Positions 37,100 to 48,480 of a stretch of 64,000 nucleotides of DNA are shown here, in pieces. Source of the stretch: Podocnemis expansa (Eukaryota > Chordata > Testudines > Podocnemididae); the NCBI GenBank assembly GCA_007922195.1, contig ML682059.1, forward strand, positions 10,249,118 to 10,313,117, given 5' to 3'. Under the pieces are notes generated by a model. The model had not been told where the DNA came from. It made no database searches and was given only the letters and a program-made list of their open reading frames with translations. The stretch's first letter is position 1, and each line of letters opens with the position of its first letter. The translations under genes were made by a program, and so were the position numbers.

Positions 37100-38605
37100 C
37101 CTGGACTTCAAGAACTGTGGGTCTTAAGACAGTCATACCTGTTAATGATGAGTCTATTATAATAATGAGTGGATGCCCAAACTGCCTAGGACAAATGTGC
37201 TGTTTACGGATCTTTCTGTAAGAAGACTTCAAAATCTAGACACTCCTGTCTGTGGGGTACTCATGGCAAGGGATGTATGCCCAATGTCCAACCCAGGCCT
37301 ACCTTGAACAGATAAGTGAAGTACATTGCTAACTAGAAGGGCTCTAGCAGCTGTTTTCACTCAGCTGCTCCTTCACTGGGACCCACAACTCCTAATAATG
37401 AGAGAAGAGGCACTAGTCTTTGTCCTTGAGCCAGTCATTAAGGGCCCCCAGGACCTTCAGCTCTTCAGACCTGTCAGATAGCTGAAGACCCAGAAAAGAT
37501 TCCTGAAGCACCTGTGAGGACTCCACTATTTTACACCAGCTGAATGGCACCTCAGAAGCTGTATGGTATCAAGCAGACTTAGAGGGCCATGGCATTGCTT
37601 ACCACTACTATGGTTCACTTGGCAAAGGTACTGATGAAGCAAGTACCTACCTGTATTGTCTATGTTTCAGGTGCAAATGACCCCACATAACATATTGGGC
37701 ACCACAATTCCTCAAGCAGTTGTGGAAGCTAGATGCTTACTCTGAATGTTGGTACCAGATTTTTGTATGCAGGCAGTGGCCTTAGTATTGGGAAAGCTCT
37801 TCATACCTCAGGGGCTTGGGGAAACGATGGCATCACCATACCAATGTTAACCAAGGTTGATGGAAACCCATGGAAATGGGTAGTGTTGCTGGCAAGCTTC
37901 AGGATCCAAAATATAGGACAAGGGCCACTTAAGCTATTCTTGTTTCTGATTATGGATATCCCAGCTAGAGGGCAACAGTGGCAATGCATTAAAGGCACTT
38001 ACCCAGTAAATCCAGGGGTGACAGTTCAATAGTCTGGATTGCACCCCAGAATGTGGCACTGTTTCCTTCTTTAAGGAACTTGTTTTACTTCCATTTGGAA
38101 TTCCATGACCACTAATAGATGGGTTCTAGCGCTGGGATACACAATCCAATTTCACTCCTTGCCTTGCGTCATCTGCCCTCCCCTTTCTTATTCAGGGACC
38201 ATTTGCACGAAGTTGTATTGCTTTAAAACATATAGTGTGCTCTAGAATTCAGACCAGTAGGGGAACTTTCTTTATGGCATGGAGGAGGCATTTCTACTTA
38301 TGATATTTTTTCATAACAAAATGGGGACTGGTGCTGAAAAAAAGGGTCTGAACCCTACCCTGGAACTTAAAAAAAAAAAAAAAAAAACTGAACATAAACC
38401 AGGGTCATAATCATAGAATTTAAAGCCATAAGTGACCAGCTGATCATCTAGCACACTCATGCTAAACACAGCAACCAAAATTAGACCAACACATCACAAC
38501 CCACAGTAGACTAGACAATTAGGTACCTACACAGAAAAATAGAAGAGTGAGGTGTTCAGAAAGCTGATATCCTTCTGCTTCTATCATATCTCTAGATACA
38601 AATGA
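37100..38605 (+). pseudogene. DIRS-E gag remnant and RT first part
   Basis: Near 37150-37205 the translation NDESIIIMSGCPNCLGQMC keeps the C-x2-C-L-G half of the DIRS gag motif. At 38090-38160 SIWNSMTTNRWVLALGYTIQF and the following LPCVICPPLSYSGT correspond to the DIRS RT entry (W-V-L-x-I ... GYxIxF). SIISLDTND at 38578-38604 is the LDxKDAYF catalytic box cut off at its end. A CR1 tail and an A run (38368-38387) interrupt it at about 38368-38545. Many stops; clearly non-functional. Confidence 0.65.
38410..38545 (-). mobile_element. CR1 3' tail fragment inside DIRS-E
   Basis: 'aatcatagaatttaaagcca ... gaccagctgatcatctagc' is the reverse complement of a CR1 3' UTR end, which typically ends in repeated (A)TTCTATGATT. 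An A run (38368-38387) sits on its left side. It lies between the DIRS-E RT entry and RT core. Confidence 0.7.
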
Positions 38606-38959
38606 CTGATGCACTGATCTTAGTCAGTAGGATGCCTAGTTTCTTCTCTGAAAGTTGTCTTCGTGAGTGCTCCACTCGGGTGTCAGCTTGCCCCAGCACA
38701 GTTAATCAGAGACTTTCAGCAGCAGTGTCTCTAAGAGCCATGCACGCACAGTCAGTATGTCATGCAGTCAGAAGTGCACCAACTGTCATCCATGCAGCTT
38801 GTCCCCTAAGTTCCTTCTCAACCACATCTGGCCTGAGAGCTCCACAACATTCTCCCTTTCAGACAAAAAAAACAGAACAACCCATTCAATTGTTCATTAG
38901 TATGTACCCTTTTTTAACAAGTTCTTCCCCTAGTTTTTCATTAATATTGTTTTATCTCT

Positions 38960-40990
38960 ATGCCGGGCTCTCCAGAATTCAAAAGATGTGGAAAATGCAG
39001 GGATGCGATGCCTCTTTCAGATGGATACTCCCTCTGCATGAAGTGCTTAGGTGAGGGCCACATTACAACGAAACACCCTTTCTGTGCTAAGCTGAAAACA
39101 CATACCTGCCATGACAGAGGGCTCAAACCTGAAACTTCTCCTTATGGAAGAGTCACTACAGCCCACTTCAAATGATTGTCTTCTGATGAAGACAAACCAG
39201 CAAGCTCACTGCTCAAACAACAAAAGGGGGAGAGAGACAACTTCAGTACGCAGAGACTCATGAAAACAAAAGTGAGCTCCTGAGCTGACAGCCCTGACAC
39301 CACCGTCTACCTCAATGGCTTGGAGAGCTGTCGTTCCAGCAATGGCCACAGCACCAAGGAAGCCTGCATCAGGCTGAAAGTCAGTACTGGCCACAGCATC
39401 ATCAACACCAAGAAAAACTGCACTGAAGACGACTGACACGTGTTCCCACTCCATCTGCACCAACATCAGAACCTTCACCAAAGACGGCATGCACTACACC
39501 ACCAATTAAAATGCCAGTATTGACTCCACTCGGTACAGAGCAATTGGAGCCACCAGCTGTGGCACCAACAAGCTGACCTCAACATCACAAGCAAAGAAGA
39601 TATCCATTACTGCTATACAGTAAAGACTTATCTCCATCATGTGGATCCCAGTCTCCACTTTCATTGCGCTTTACAAGCGAAGGTGATCAATAGTCACATG
39701 CACCCTTCTCTCCAACTCTCTTCCCCAGACAGAGCCACTTTGATTACATATATAAAATCCCTTGGTCACATGGAGAAAACCGTGAGGGAATGGGTCCATC
39801 AAATGAAGGTCCTAACACAAAGATCCATCCGTAACCACTCCTCTACAAAGGAGAGAGTGCATATACATACACATCATGTGGAACCAAGACGTTCTACATC
39901 CATTACAATACAGGACAGGTCACCCTCTCCATCCCCAATGGCATACCTGGATGAAGTCTCAGAGTAGTGAAGGATACATCCCCTCTATATAAACTCTTCA
40001 TCATCCCCAGATGAGGCTGTCATGCTGGCTCTACCATCCATGATTGATTAACTCTAAACAATTCCAAGAAGTATTCCACAGAGTGGCAACTGCACAGGAC
40101 ATGTTACAGGAGGTACTGGAGTCCCGACATAAACTCAATACCTCATCAAATCCAAAGATTGCTTTCCCAATAAACAGAGCTATGCTGGAACCCACAGATG
40201 TGATTTGGCAAACGCCAACATCCATATCCCCTACATGCAAGAGAGCCAATAGAAAGTGCTATGTTCCTGCTAAGGGCATGGGCTTCCACTTCACTCTTTC
40301 CCCCCAACACACACTTCCTTAGTGGTGGAGGCAGTCCATCACAAGAATAAACACAGCACACAAAAGTCCACTCCTAGTGACAAGGATAACAAGACCTCCT
40401 TGACTGTAAGGTATATTCATCTCAAACAAGTCAGTTCAGAATAGCCAATTACAGTGCTCTGCTCACTAAATATGATCATGACAATTATGAAAAAATGGAA
40501 GAGTTAAAGGAACACCTGAGGACAAACAGCAGCTGCTCAAGTCCCTGGTGAATAGAAGTCAACATATCGCATGCATGTCTTTACAAGCATTCTTAGATGT
40601 TGCAGATGCTGTGGCCAGAATCAAGGCAACTGCCATCCCCCTGTAATGTGCTTCCTGGCTCCAAGTTTCAGGAATACCAAAGGACCTGCAAACCAAAGTA
40701 GAAGGCCTACCTTCTAAGGACAAACTGTCTTCCAAAAAGACCAGCAAGACCCTAAATTCCATGAAAGACTCCAGGGCAACACTAAGAACCCTAAGCATAT
40801 CCACACCATCTTACAAAAGATGCAGATTCCAACTATACTGACAGATCATCAAGCCTCCAGACAGCAAAGATCATACGACTCCTACAGACCACAACACCAC
40901 TACCACCAACCATAAAGGAGGAGGCAACCTTCAGATCAGTCAACCTCTTTGTACAACCTCCTCAATCTAAACAGGCTTGAGAATGATCAC
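38960..40990 (+). pseudogene. DIRS-D gag-like ORF1 (broken)
   Basis: The open stretch 38960-39175 begins MPGSPEFKRCGKCRDAMPLS and continues with DGYSLCMKCLGEGHITTKH, the best-preserved copy of the DIRS gag Cys/His motif in the window (C-x2-C-x11-D-G-Y-x2-C-x2-C-L-G-x-G-H). Downstream blocks at 40044-40322 (IWQTPTSISPT) and 40440-40800 resemble the corresponding DIRS-A regions at 14500-15030. Multiple frame changes make it a pseudogene. The motif suggests a zinc-binding fold, but binding is only inferred. Confidence 0.65.
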
Positions 40991-41104
40991 AATTGTAGAA
41001 AGCTCAAACTTTTTTGGACATCATTTTGTGACCATTTTTCAGTCCTATGATCTATAATCACTACCAACAGATGGGCTCTAGAGATCATCAACGAGGACTA
41101 CATC

Positions 41105-41149
<45 letters not shown>

Positions 41150-41761
41150 TATTCCCTGCCACCCATCCACCCACCCCAACCCCATCCCTCTTCAGGGACC
41201 CCTCACAAACAACTCCAAGAGATCTCATCCTCTTGAGATAGGAGCCATAGAAGAGGTCCCACATCAAAGAAGCTTTTCACTCCAATTATTTCCAAACTCA
41301 AAAGCAAAGCAGAAGGTGGAGACCCATCCTAGATCTTACTGAACAAATATGTTTATGTTCAAGATGGAAACACTGTCAACTATTATCCCTGTGTGTTTTT
41401 TAAATCAGAGATTTGGTTCTAAGCCCTCAACCTGAAGGACACCTACTTTCATGTAACTATTCAGCCAGCCCACAGGAGGTTTCTTCGGTTTACACTCAGC
41501 ACAGCACACTCCCAATATACAGTTTAACCATTCAGCCCAGCCACAGCTCCTCAGGTATTTTCCAAAGTACTCTCCATGGTTGCAGCTCATTTTATGATGC
41601 TCAACCATCACAATATATCCCTATCTGGATAATTTGCCTCCTACAGAATCCATCATCTGATCAAGCCGTTTGCCATACACACAGTGATTAACCTCATGCT
41701 AAATCTTGGGTTTCAAATAAACTTTGATAAATCCATGATAATCCCCTCACAGACTTCAGAG

Positions 41762-42803
41762 CAGTAGTTCCCAACCTTTGTGAATATGAGGACTCCTTTT
41801 TTAATGTCAATTTTTGTGGATCCACAAATAAGTCATTGGGGACTGACTGCAGGCAGTAGTGCTGCAGAAGAACAGTGGAGGATATGGCCTCTGCCTGCTC
41901 CCAAGGGGTGGGGACATGCACAGAGTGGGACTGCTCATAGCGGGTAAATACAACTCATTTTGAACAAGTTTGACACTTTTTATGTGGTGGGGCCACATGG
42001 GAAGGCAGGACATCCCTCGTGAGCCTTATGGCTGTATGGGCTCCCCAACCCTCTCCCCCTCCATGTTCAGAGCAGCATAGGCTCCCCTTTCCACTTCCTG
42101 ACCCTGCAGGCTCTCCCACACCGTCACTTTTTTTTCTCTATCCGGTGGGCTCCTCTTTGCCATGCTGGCTCCATGACCCCTTTAGCTTCCCTAGCCCCCC
42201 CCCCCCGGCGGCCCCGGCCCCGGGGAGCCAGGCTGGGCTCTTGCCTCACCCCCTCCTGACCACTTATTGTCAGTCTTTCAGAGTTGCTGGCCTTTGTTTG
42301 GCTCAATCCTGACCCACCTTTGTTTTGTTCTCATGTGGGCCCCGGCCACTTTTTCCTTTATTTGTGATTTGTGCAATGTGCTGTCAATCTGACTGATCAG
42401 TTGAGATGGGGGGCACTGTGGTGGCTGTCTCAACCCAGCTTAGCCTTCTGTGACTGAGATGCTGGTTGGTTGGCAGACCACAGTAGAGCTCAGCTGGGAT
42501 GGACTAGAGCGCTCTCCTTTGTTTCCCTTTTTGCTGTGACTCTGATCTGCGCTGGTAGCCTGTCTTTGGGGTTTGCTGCTGCAGACAGCTTCCACACACA
42601 GCCCAGGCAGCAGCTCTGCAGGCTGGATTAGAGCCCTTGGCAGGCTGGATCTGCCCCTGCAGGATGCAAGTTTGACTCTCCTGATTTAGAGGCATCTCCA
42701 ACATTGCTGGCTGGCAGCAGCTGGAGCTGGATGCATTCCTGCACCCCTTGGAATGACTCTACAGCCCCCCAAGAGTCCCCAGACTGCAGGATGGGAGCCA
42801 CTG
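41762..42803. mobile_element. hAT element inside DIRS-D, itself carrying a second hAT
   Basis: The left end CAGTAGTTCCCAACC starts at 41762 and the right end GGGAGCCACTG stops at 42803. The flanking 8-mers cttcagag (41754-41761) and ccttagag (42804-42811) match at six positions. DIRS-D coding homology stops at its left edge and resumes at its right edge, which fixes the boundaries independently of the ends. Confidence 0.8.
41966..42683. mobile_element. Second copy of the 740-bp hAT family, nested
   Basis: Matches the element at 10172-10910 in wording and order: 'gggaaggcaggacatc', 'gtatgggctccccaaccctctccccct', 'ccatgttcagagcagc', 'ctcatgtgggcc..gccact', 'ctggctggcagac/atca'. The ends (aagtttgacac / tttgactctcctg) are decayed. 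It lies inside the hAT at 41762-42803, so it inserted later than that element. Confidence 0.75.
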
Positions 42804-43859
42804 CCTTAGAGTTTATTGGAGTGCACCTAGACTGCACCATCACAAGGGCATCCCTGCTGCTTCAAAGATTCCAGAACATACAAAATATTGTGGAAGAGGT
42901 GAAAGTAACTCTCTCTCTCCAGCAATGCCCCTGCCTGTGTCTAGCTACTGGGACACATGTCACTGTTGCCTTCCTGGTGGAACATGCCAGGCTTCACATG
43001 AGACCATTAAAGGCGTGGTTAAAATGCATATATAATCCAAGGAAACACAAGCTAAACAAAAAGATCATAATACCACCATGCATCAGGGAAGCCTTGGACT
43101 GGTGGATAAATCCAAGCGATCTACTATCAGGAGTACCTTTTCACACAACTTTGCCATCCATGGTAGTCCCCACAGATGCATCACTTTTTTATATGTTGGG
43201 GAGCCCGTACTCCAAAACAAAGTACAGGGTCTCTAGACAGAACATGAGACCCACCTACACATCAATTTACTGGAACTCAGGGCAGTATGAAGAGCTTGCT
43301 TCCATTTCCTCCCCTGATACAAAACAGAACAATACAGATCATCGCTGACATCTCATGCAAGTACTATATAAACAGGAAAGGAGAGTGAGCTCCTCCCTGT
43401 CTATGCGTGGAAGCAGTCAAACTTTGGCACTGGTGCATCAGTCACTGCATAACCTTAACTACATCTTATCTGCCAGGATATCTGAGCACGACTGAGAGGC
43501 CCTGAGCAGAAAATTCAGCATCGATCACAAGTGGAAAGTCAAGACGGTGTTACACAACATCTTTCAAGACTGGGGAATACCCACAATAGATCTATTCGCA
43601 ACAACCAAAAACTGCCACTGCGAATATGTTTACAGATCAGGTCGTGGATACTGATCCTTAGGAGACAAGTCAATAATAAATTGGCAAGGACCTCTGGTAT
43701 ATGCTTTACCTCCATTACCACTTCTGTCATGAGTAATAAACAAGATCAGATGGAACCACACCAGAGTAATTCTCATAGCCCTGGCATGGCCACAACAACC
43801 TTCCTATTCCATTCTCCTAAAAATGTTGGTTTCACACCTGTGAAAACTTCCAAATGATC

Positions 43860-44940
43860 TCGACCTATTGTCACAACACAACAATGGCTTGCATCACCCT
43901 AACCTGGACCCATTGTGCCTCACAGCATCACACCTTCCTGGTTTCAAAGCTAGAAATACCTATGTTCAATCCCAGTCCAAAACATACTCTTAAATAGTAG
44001 GAAACCAGCAATTCATAAATCTTACCTTTATTATAAATGGAAAAGGTTCTGCCGCTAGACAAGTAGACCCTTTTTTCGGCACCTTTACCTAGGATGCTAG
44101 AGTATCCGTTAACTAAAATCGAACGGCTTCCCACTCGGTTCCATCAGAGTACATCTCGCCATAATCTAGCTTCCACCAAAATGAAGAGAGAGTATCAATA
44201 TTCTCACATCCAGCCACTAAACGCTTCCTCCTGGGGCTTCAGAATCTATATACCCTGAAGTTAGGAAACCTGCACTATCCTGGAATTTACTTCTTGTTTT
44301 GAAAACACTTACAGAAACCCCCTTTTGAACCTCTAGCCACCTGTTCTCTACTTCACCTTTCAATGAAGGTTGCCTCCCTGATTTGCTATAAAGTCAGCCA
44401 GTAGAACAAATGAACTCAGAGGCTCATGGCTGATTCCCCCCCCCCGCCCCCCATATGATCTTTTGTGAACGCTGTGTAACTGAGACTTCACCCAAAGTTC
44501 ATTCCCATGGTCTTTTCTCACTTTCGCATTAACCAAACGATACATTTACTTCCCTTCTATCCAAAGCCACATAAAGATCACAGCGAGGTGCGGTGACATA
44601 CCCTTCATGTCCATAGAGCACTTCTCTTCTCTCTGAATAGAACAAAAGAATTCCATAAATCCATGAGACTTTTTCTATCACAGAATGTTCAAAAGGGAAA
44701 TTGATATCCTCCCAAAAAGGATCTTGAGTTGTATCTAGCTATGCTACAACCACACAGGCATTGCTCCTCCACAGCAAATCAAAGCTCACTCCACCAGAGC
44801 CATGTCCTCTTCTGTGACATTCCTTCATAACGTACCTATCACAGAAATTTGTAGACCCCGTAACATGATCCTCAAACTATATTTTTCTTAAACATTATGC
44901 CATTACTGGCGTGCTACAGCTGGGCACACAATTTGGATCC
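43860..44940 (+). pseudogene. DIRS-D tyrosine recombinase (broken)
   Basis: At 44333-44400 LATCSLLHLSMKVASLICYKVS corresponds to the recombinase box that should carry the first Arg (TSxRR), lost here. At about 44767-44860 QQIKAHSTRAMSSSVTFLHNVPITEICR retains the H-x-x-R box and the start of the following helix. The tyrosine region after it is out of frame. A pyrimidine/C run (about 44437-44453) disrupts the middle. Non-functional. Confidence 0.7.
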
Positions 44941-45008
44941 TCAGTCCTGACCACAATTAGTGGACTTGCTCTGAAGTTCCAGCTACCTTAGTCAGTAACT
45001 GCTACATA

Positions 45009-45120
45009 CTCACCTGAGTGGAGCACTCACGGGGACAACTTTCAAAGAAAGGAAGGTGGTTCACCTTGGTGCAGTAGCCAACGTTCTTTAGAGATGTGTG
45101 CCCTGAGACTGCTCCATTAC
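45009..45120. repeat. DIRS-D internal complementary region
   Basis: 'cctgagtggagcactcacggggacaactttc' is the reverse complement of the left terminus (gaaagttgtcttcgtgagtgctccactc at about 38650-38677). 'ccttggtgcagtagccaacgttctt' is the reverse complement of the right terminus (about 45304-45330). This is the same left-plus-right complement layout as in DIRS-A. Confidence 0.87.
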
Positions 45121-45345
45121 CACCTCCTCCCTTCAGAGGAGGAGATGGAGAAGGATCTGAGGGAACAAGCTGCACAGGTGACAGTTGGTACACTCCTGTT
45201 TGCACGTGCATGACTCTCTTAAATGCTGCTGCCGAAAGTCTCCAATCAATGGCTCCAGGGCAAGCCAACACCTGTGTGGAGCAGTCTCAGAGACATGCAT
45301 TTTGAAGAATGTTGGCTACCGCACCAGGGTGAGCAACCTTTTGTT

Positions 45346-48300
45346 TCTTATGACTATCCACTCAACCGGCTAAAGATATTTAAGATTTCTACTAGAGGAA
45401 CTTTCATTAGCAATGTTAAGTGTTTCCTTTCAGCTGCTGAGTGCCATGAATTTTTGCAAAGTATCAGCAGTGGTTTCAGCTCACTTTAAATGACTTAATA
45501 TTCAGATATTTCCATATCTGGACAGTTAATTTTTCATTTGGTCCATCCAACAGCTAATTTATCCCTCAGAAATGGTTCATATTTTCAGGCCCAACTGTGC
45601 AAATGAACAAGAGAAGTTGATACAATCTCCTGTACAAAAACAAAAAAAAATCAAGCTAATTGGAGCCATTCTCAACTCACTGCAACAGTCTACTGCCCTC
45701 AGGCAAAGTTTTTCAATTTGTTCTACACCTATGTGTCAATATACAGACAATTCTAGGAATGCAGGTACGGCCTTGGCTAGGATTTGCTAGGAAACATTGC
45801 ATGCCAGACTTCACCTAATGGATGAAAAGCTGGTTGAAGTGTGCATCAGTGAAGCATCCTGTAGACATGCTGAATCATGTGTTGTCTGACCATCATTAAG
45901 GTGTTGGATGATCCAAAAAGCGTGTGCAAGAACATGGCATTCTCCCCTTCAGATCCCTCAGATGCCTCACTGCTGGGCTGGAGAGCACATCTGGATGGGT
46001 GCAGGCTCAGGGTCTGTGGTTCAGCCAAGGATCTGGTCTCATCTTGAAGCAGAGAGCCACATTTTGTGCCTGCAAAGTATTTTTCACATCTCTCAGGCCT
46101 TGCTGTCCAGGTGATGACATATGACTGAACCACAGTGTTACCATGACAAATAAGGGGGAGCAAGATCAAAGCCTTTGTACCAAGAGGTAGCGAAGTCTGG
46201 AACTTCTTCTCCATTTGGAATGACAACATTGTCAAAGCTTTGCATCTGCTTTCAGTGTAGAACATCTTGGTAGATCACCTGAGTAGGTACTTAATTGAAA
46301 ATCCTGAATGGTCTTGAAAACCAAAGTAGAGCAGATATTCAAATAAGGACTCCTTGATAAAAATCCATTTTGCGACCAAAGAGAACAAAATATGGCTTTC
46401 TTTTTTTTTTTTGCATGGCCACCCACGGCCCAGTTTCAGGAACATGTGTTCCTGCTTCCTTGAGATCTAGAGGAACTATATGATTGCTAGCATTAGCAGG
46501 GAGTTGAAACGGAAAAGTTTGTGGTGATTTAACCAAGGCAATATTAATTCTTTGATCTTCAGACCCTAACGGTCCAATGCCTGTATTATTGCTACAGGAT
46601 GTCTCTAACCAAAATGCAGGTCCAAAATCTGTTAAAGTAATAGCCAGAGATGATGGGTGGGGGCATGGGGGGCTCACCTGACAGCAATCACTTCAGTTCA
46701 ACTTTTGTTCAAGCATGTTCAGTTTTCTCCCATCCCCTGGTAGGAATATTTTCTTAAAGGTCTCAAAGGTTTACTAACAAAGGAATCTATTCTTTCCTGG
46801 GGCATCATTTTTAGTATTAGTGGTGTTTATGGGACCACCATTTAAACCTTGTGCTCTCTTGTCTACTTACCTCATACAAAACAAACAAGGAACCCTGTGG
46901 CCCTTTTAAAGACTAATAAATAAGTTTATCACGTGAGTATTTGTGGGAGGAAAAATCCCACTTTATCAGATGCTTTGAAGTTGAATACATCTGACAAAGT
47001 GGGATTTTTCTCCCACAAATGCTCAAGTGATAAACTTATTTATTAGTCTTTAAAAGGGCCATAGGGTTCATTGTTTTTTGTTTTGGCTTTTTTGGTTGTT
47101 TTGCTGAACTAGACTAACAGGGTTACCCCCTTTGGAACTTGCCTCATATAGTTTTTCTAGTTGCAATAACAGTGGGAGGAAGAGTGGGAGGAGAGCTGCA
47201 AGCTTCAACACCGGGACTTCCTTGTCACTGTTCAGGACGTCTGTATTCCCCTTCTCTCTTTCACCAAGGGCACCCGGCTAGGTTCTGTTATCAGTGGTCC
47301 CCTCTTGGATAAATACATATGGCACTCTCCCTTGACCCAGAGCTTTTTCCTGGCCACTTAGTTCCCTGCTTAAACTGTGTTATCCTGTGTAAGCCAGATG
47401 ACCTGCTAGCATCTGCAGTCTGTTTTTCTCTTTTAACAGCTAGGAACAGCTGTAATTATCAGCCACCTTCTTCTAAACAAGTGCACATATTCCTGATAAA
47501 AGCATTCAGAGAAAGTGGGGGGGGGGACAACACACAAAAACAAAAAACCACAAACCTATATACACTAAAGTTCATCAGAAATCATCCCTCCCCCCCTCCC
47601 CACCCCCAAAAAACTCTATATCAAGGGCTTGGTCACCATCAGTCCTTCTATGAGGATGGCCTTCCCCTCTTCTTTGGAGAGAACATTCTTGCTGTCCATT
47701 TGTTGGATCAGAAAGAAGGCTCTGAGTCTTTTTAAACTTCAACTATTAATCCAAAAGTCCTTTTTTATTTTATTTTTTTTTCTTTAGTCTGGCTGCTGGC
47801 AAATCCAATTTAAGTTAGTGTTTAAGCCTGTCCAGGTAGTGGTACCGCTCTGGGAAGCGTGTTCAATTTGAGTGAGTTTTCCCTCTGCTGTTTTTGGCTG
47901 CTGAGGGAAGAGGAGTCTCCTCGTGGAGTTGCATGTAATCCATGGCCCCCAGCAATGCATCAATTTAGTAAGATCTCAGATATTTCAGGAAACTTTCATG
48001 TCAAGTGCCCATATACAGTTGCTTTTTTTTAGGTTCTCACTCAAATCTTATCAGAAGTAGAATCTTGAATCTTATCTTGAATTCCACCTGAACCACATCA
48101 TTAATTTGCTGGTGTTCTTTCAAAACTACATCCTGTCAGATGTGGCAAGTGCACTTGCTGGACATTCATGGAACATTCTCTTTTTTTCTATTGACAGGAC
48201 AAAACAATTGCAATCTTCATTAAAGCTGTATTGTAGCTTATTCAGAAGTCAGAAGGAGCTAGGCAGTAACAGCATAAAAAATTTGCAGCTGGATCCTAGC

Positions 48301-48480
48301 CTCCATCAGGATTTATGACTTGACAAAAGTTACACTACTAGCAAGGATTACTGTATAGTCTGCTGTGGCTCAAGCTACTTTTGTAGCTTTTCTTAGCAAG
48401 GGTCAGGTCAGACACTTGTTTAAAACAAGGACTTGGTTGGTCTCTGGTACACATTTACTCAATATTAAGTCATTGCTGAA
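45346..48480 (+). pseudogene. DIRS-E RT end, RNase H and tyrosine recombinase (broken)
   Basis: After DIRS-D, TIHSTG and RYLRF resume the RT. FPYLDS near 45510-45527 is the YLDD box with the second Asp lost. IKLIGAILNS (about 45649) is the RT/RNase H linker. SPSDPSDASLLGWRAHL (about 45950-46000) and TTVLP and DHLSRYL (about 46275) are RNase H motifs. VFLVAITVGGRVGGELQAS (about 47152-47208) is the recombinase box with its Arg retained. FSIDRTKQLQSSLKLYCSLF (about 48185-48245) and SAVAQATFVAFLSKG (about 48360-48405) are the recombinase C-terminal part, with the H-x-x-R box lost. Frames change and stops are frequent. Confidence 0.7.
46877..47137. mobile_element. Palindromic repeat insertion with 11-bp target duplication
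   Basis: Two arms of about 92 bp (46881-46972 and 46988-47081) are inverted copies of each other around a 15-bp centre. The insertion is flanked by CTTACCTCATA (46866-46876) and CTTGCCTCATA (47138-47148), 10 of 11 identical. DIRS-E recombinase homology is continuous when it is skipped. Arm words ('gtcttt/aaagactaa', 'tgggaggaaaaatcccac') match the repeat family at 34018 and 60275. Confidence 0.85.

Larger units (their letters stand above)
41000..43500 (+). pseudogene. DIRS-D reverse transcriptase / RNase H, interrupted by hAT
   Basis: RT landmarks include SLFRDPS (about 41187), RRWRPILDL (about 41308-41335) and YPYLDNL (about 41619-41640), where the YLDD box has lost its second Asp. A nested hAT lies at 41762-42803. 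Immediately after it, ALEFIGVHLDCTITRA resumes the RT/RNase H linker. The open stretch 42704-43348 (its first part is hAT sequence) continues with VEHARLHMRPLKAWL, REALDWWINP and VVPTDASLF, the RNase H catalytic Asp region. Stops and frame changes make it dead. Confidence 0.75.
38640..45338 (+). mobile_element. DIRS-D: DIRS retrotransposon nested in the RT of DIRS-E
   Basis: The left ITR (about 38640-38850) is the reverse complement of about 45140-45338: shared 'gtcagcttgccc', 'agagactttc.gcagcag', and 'gtcatc.atgcagcttgtccc' with its counterpart. The order is gag, RT, RNase H, recombinase, ICR (45009-45120), right ITR. DIRS-E homology stops just before it (SLDTND, 38605) and resumes just after it (TIHSTG ... 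RYLRF, about 45350). Without its hAT insertion (1.04 kb) it is about 5.7 kb, like DIRS-A. A 36-base T run lies at 41109-41144. Confidence 0.88.

Noticed and set aside
45846..46265. Minus-strand open frame of 139 codons
   Set aside because: It is the antisense of the DIRS-E RNase H region, whose + strand translation shows DASLLGWRAHL and DHLSRYL motifs.
46339..46677. Minus-strand open frame of 112 codons that first looked like an unknown secreted or envelope-like protein
   Set aside because: The + strand of this region continues the old DIRS-E (FATKENK block in the right order after RNase H motifs), so this frame is antisense to a transposon relic. It has no recognisable domain.
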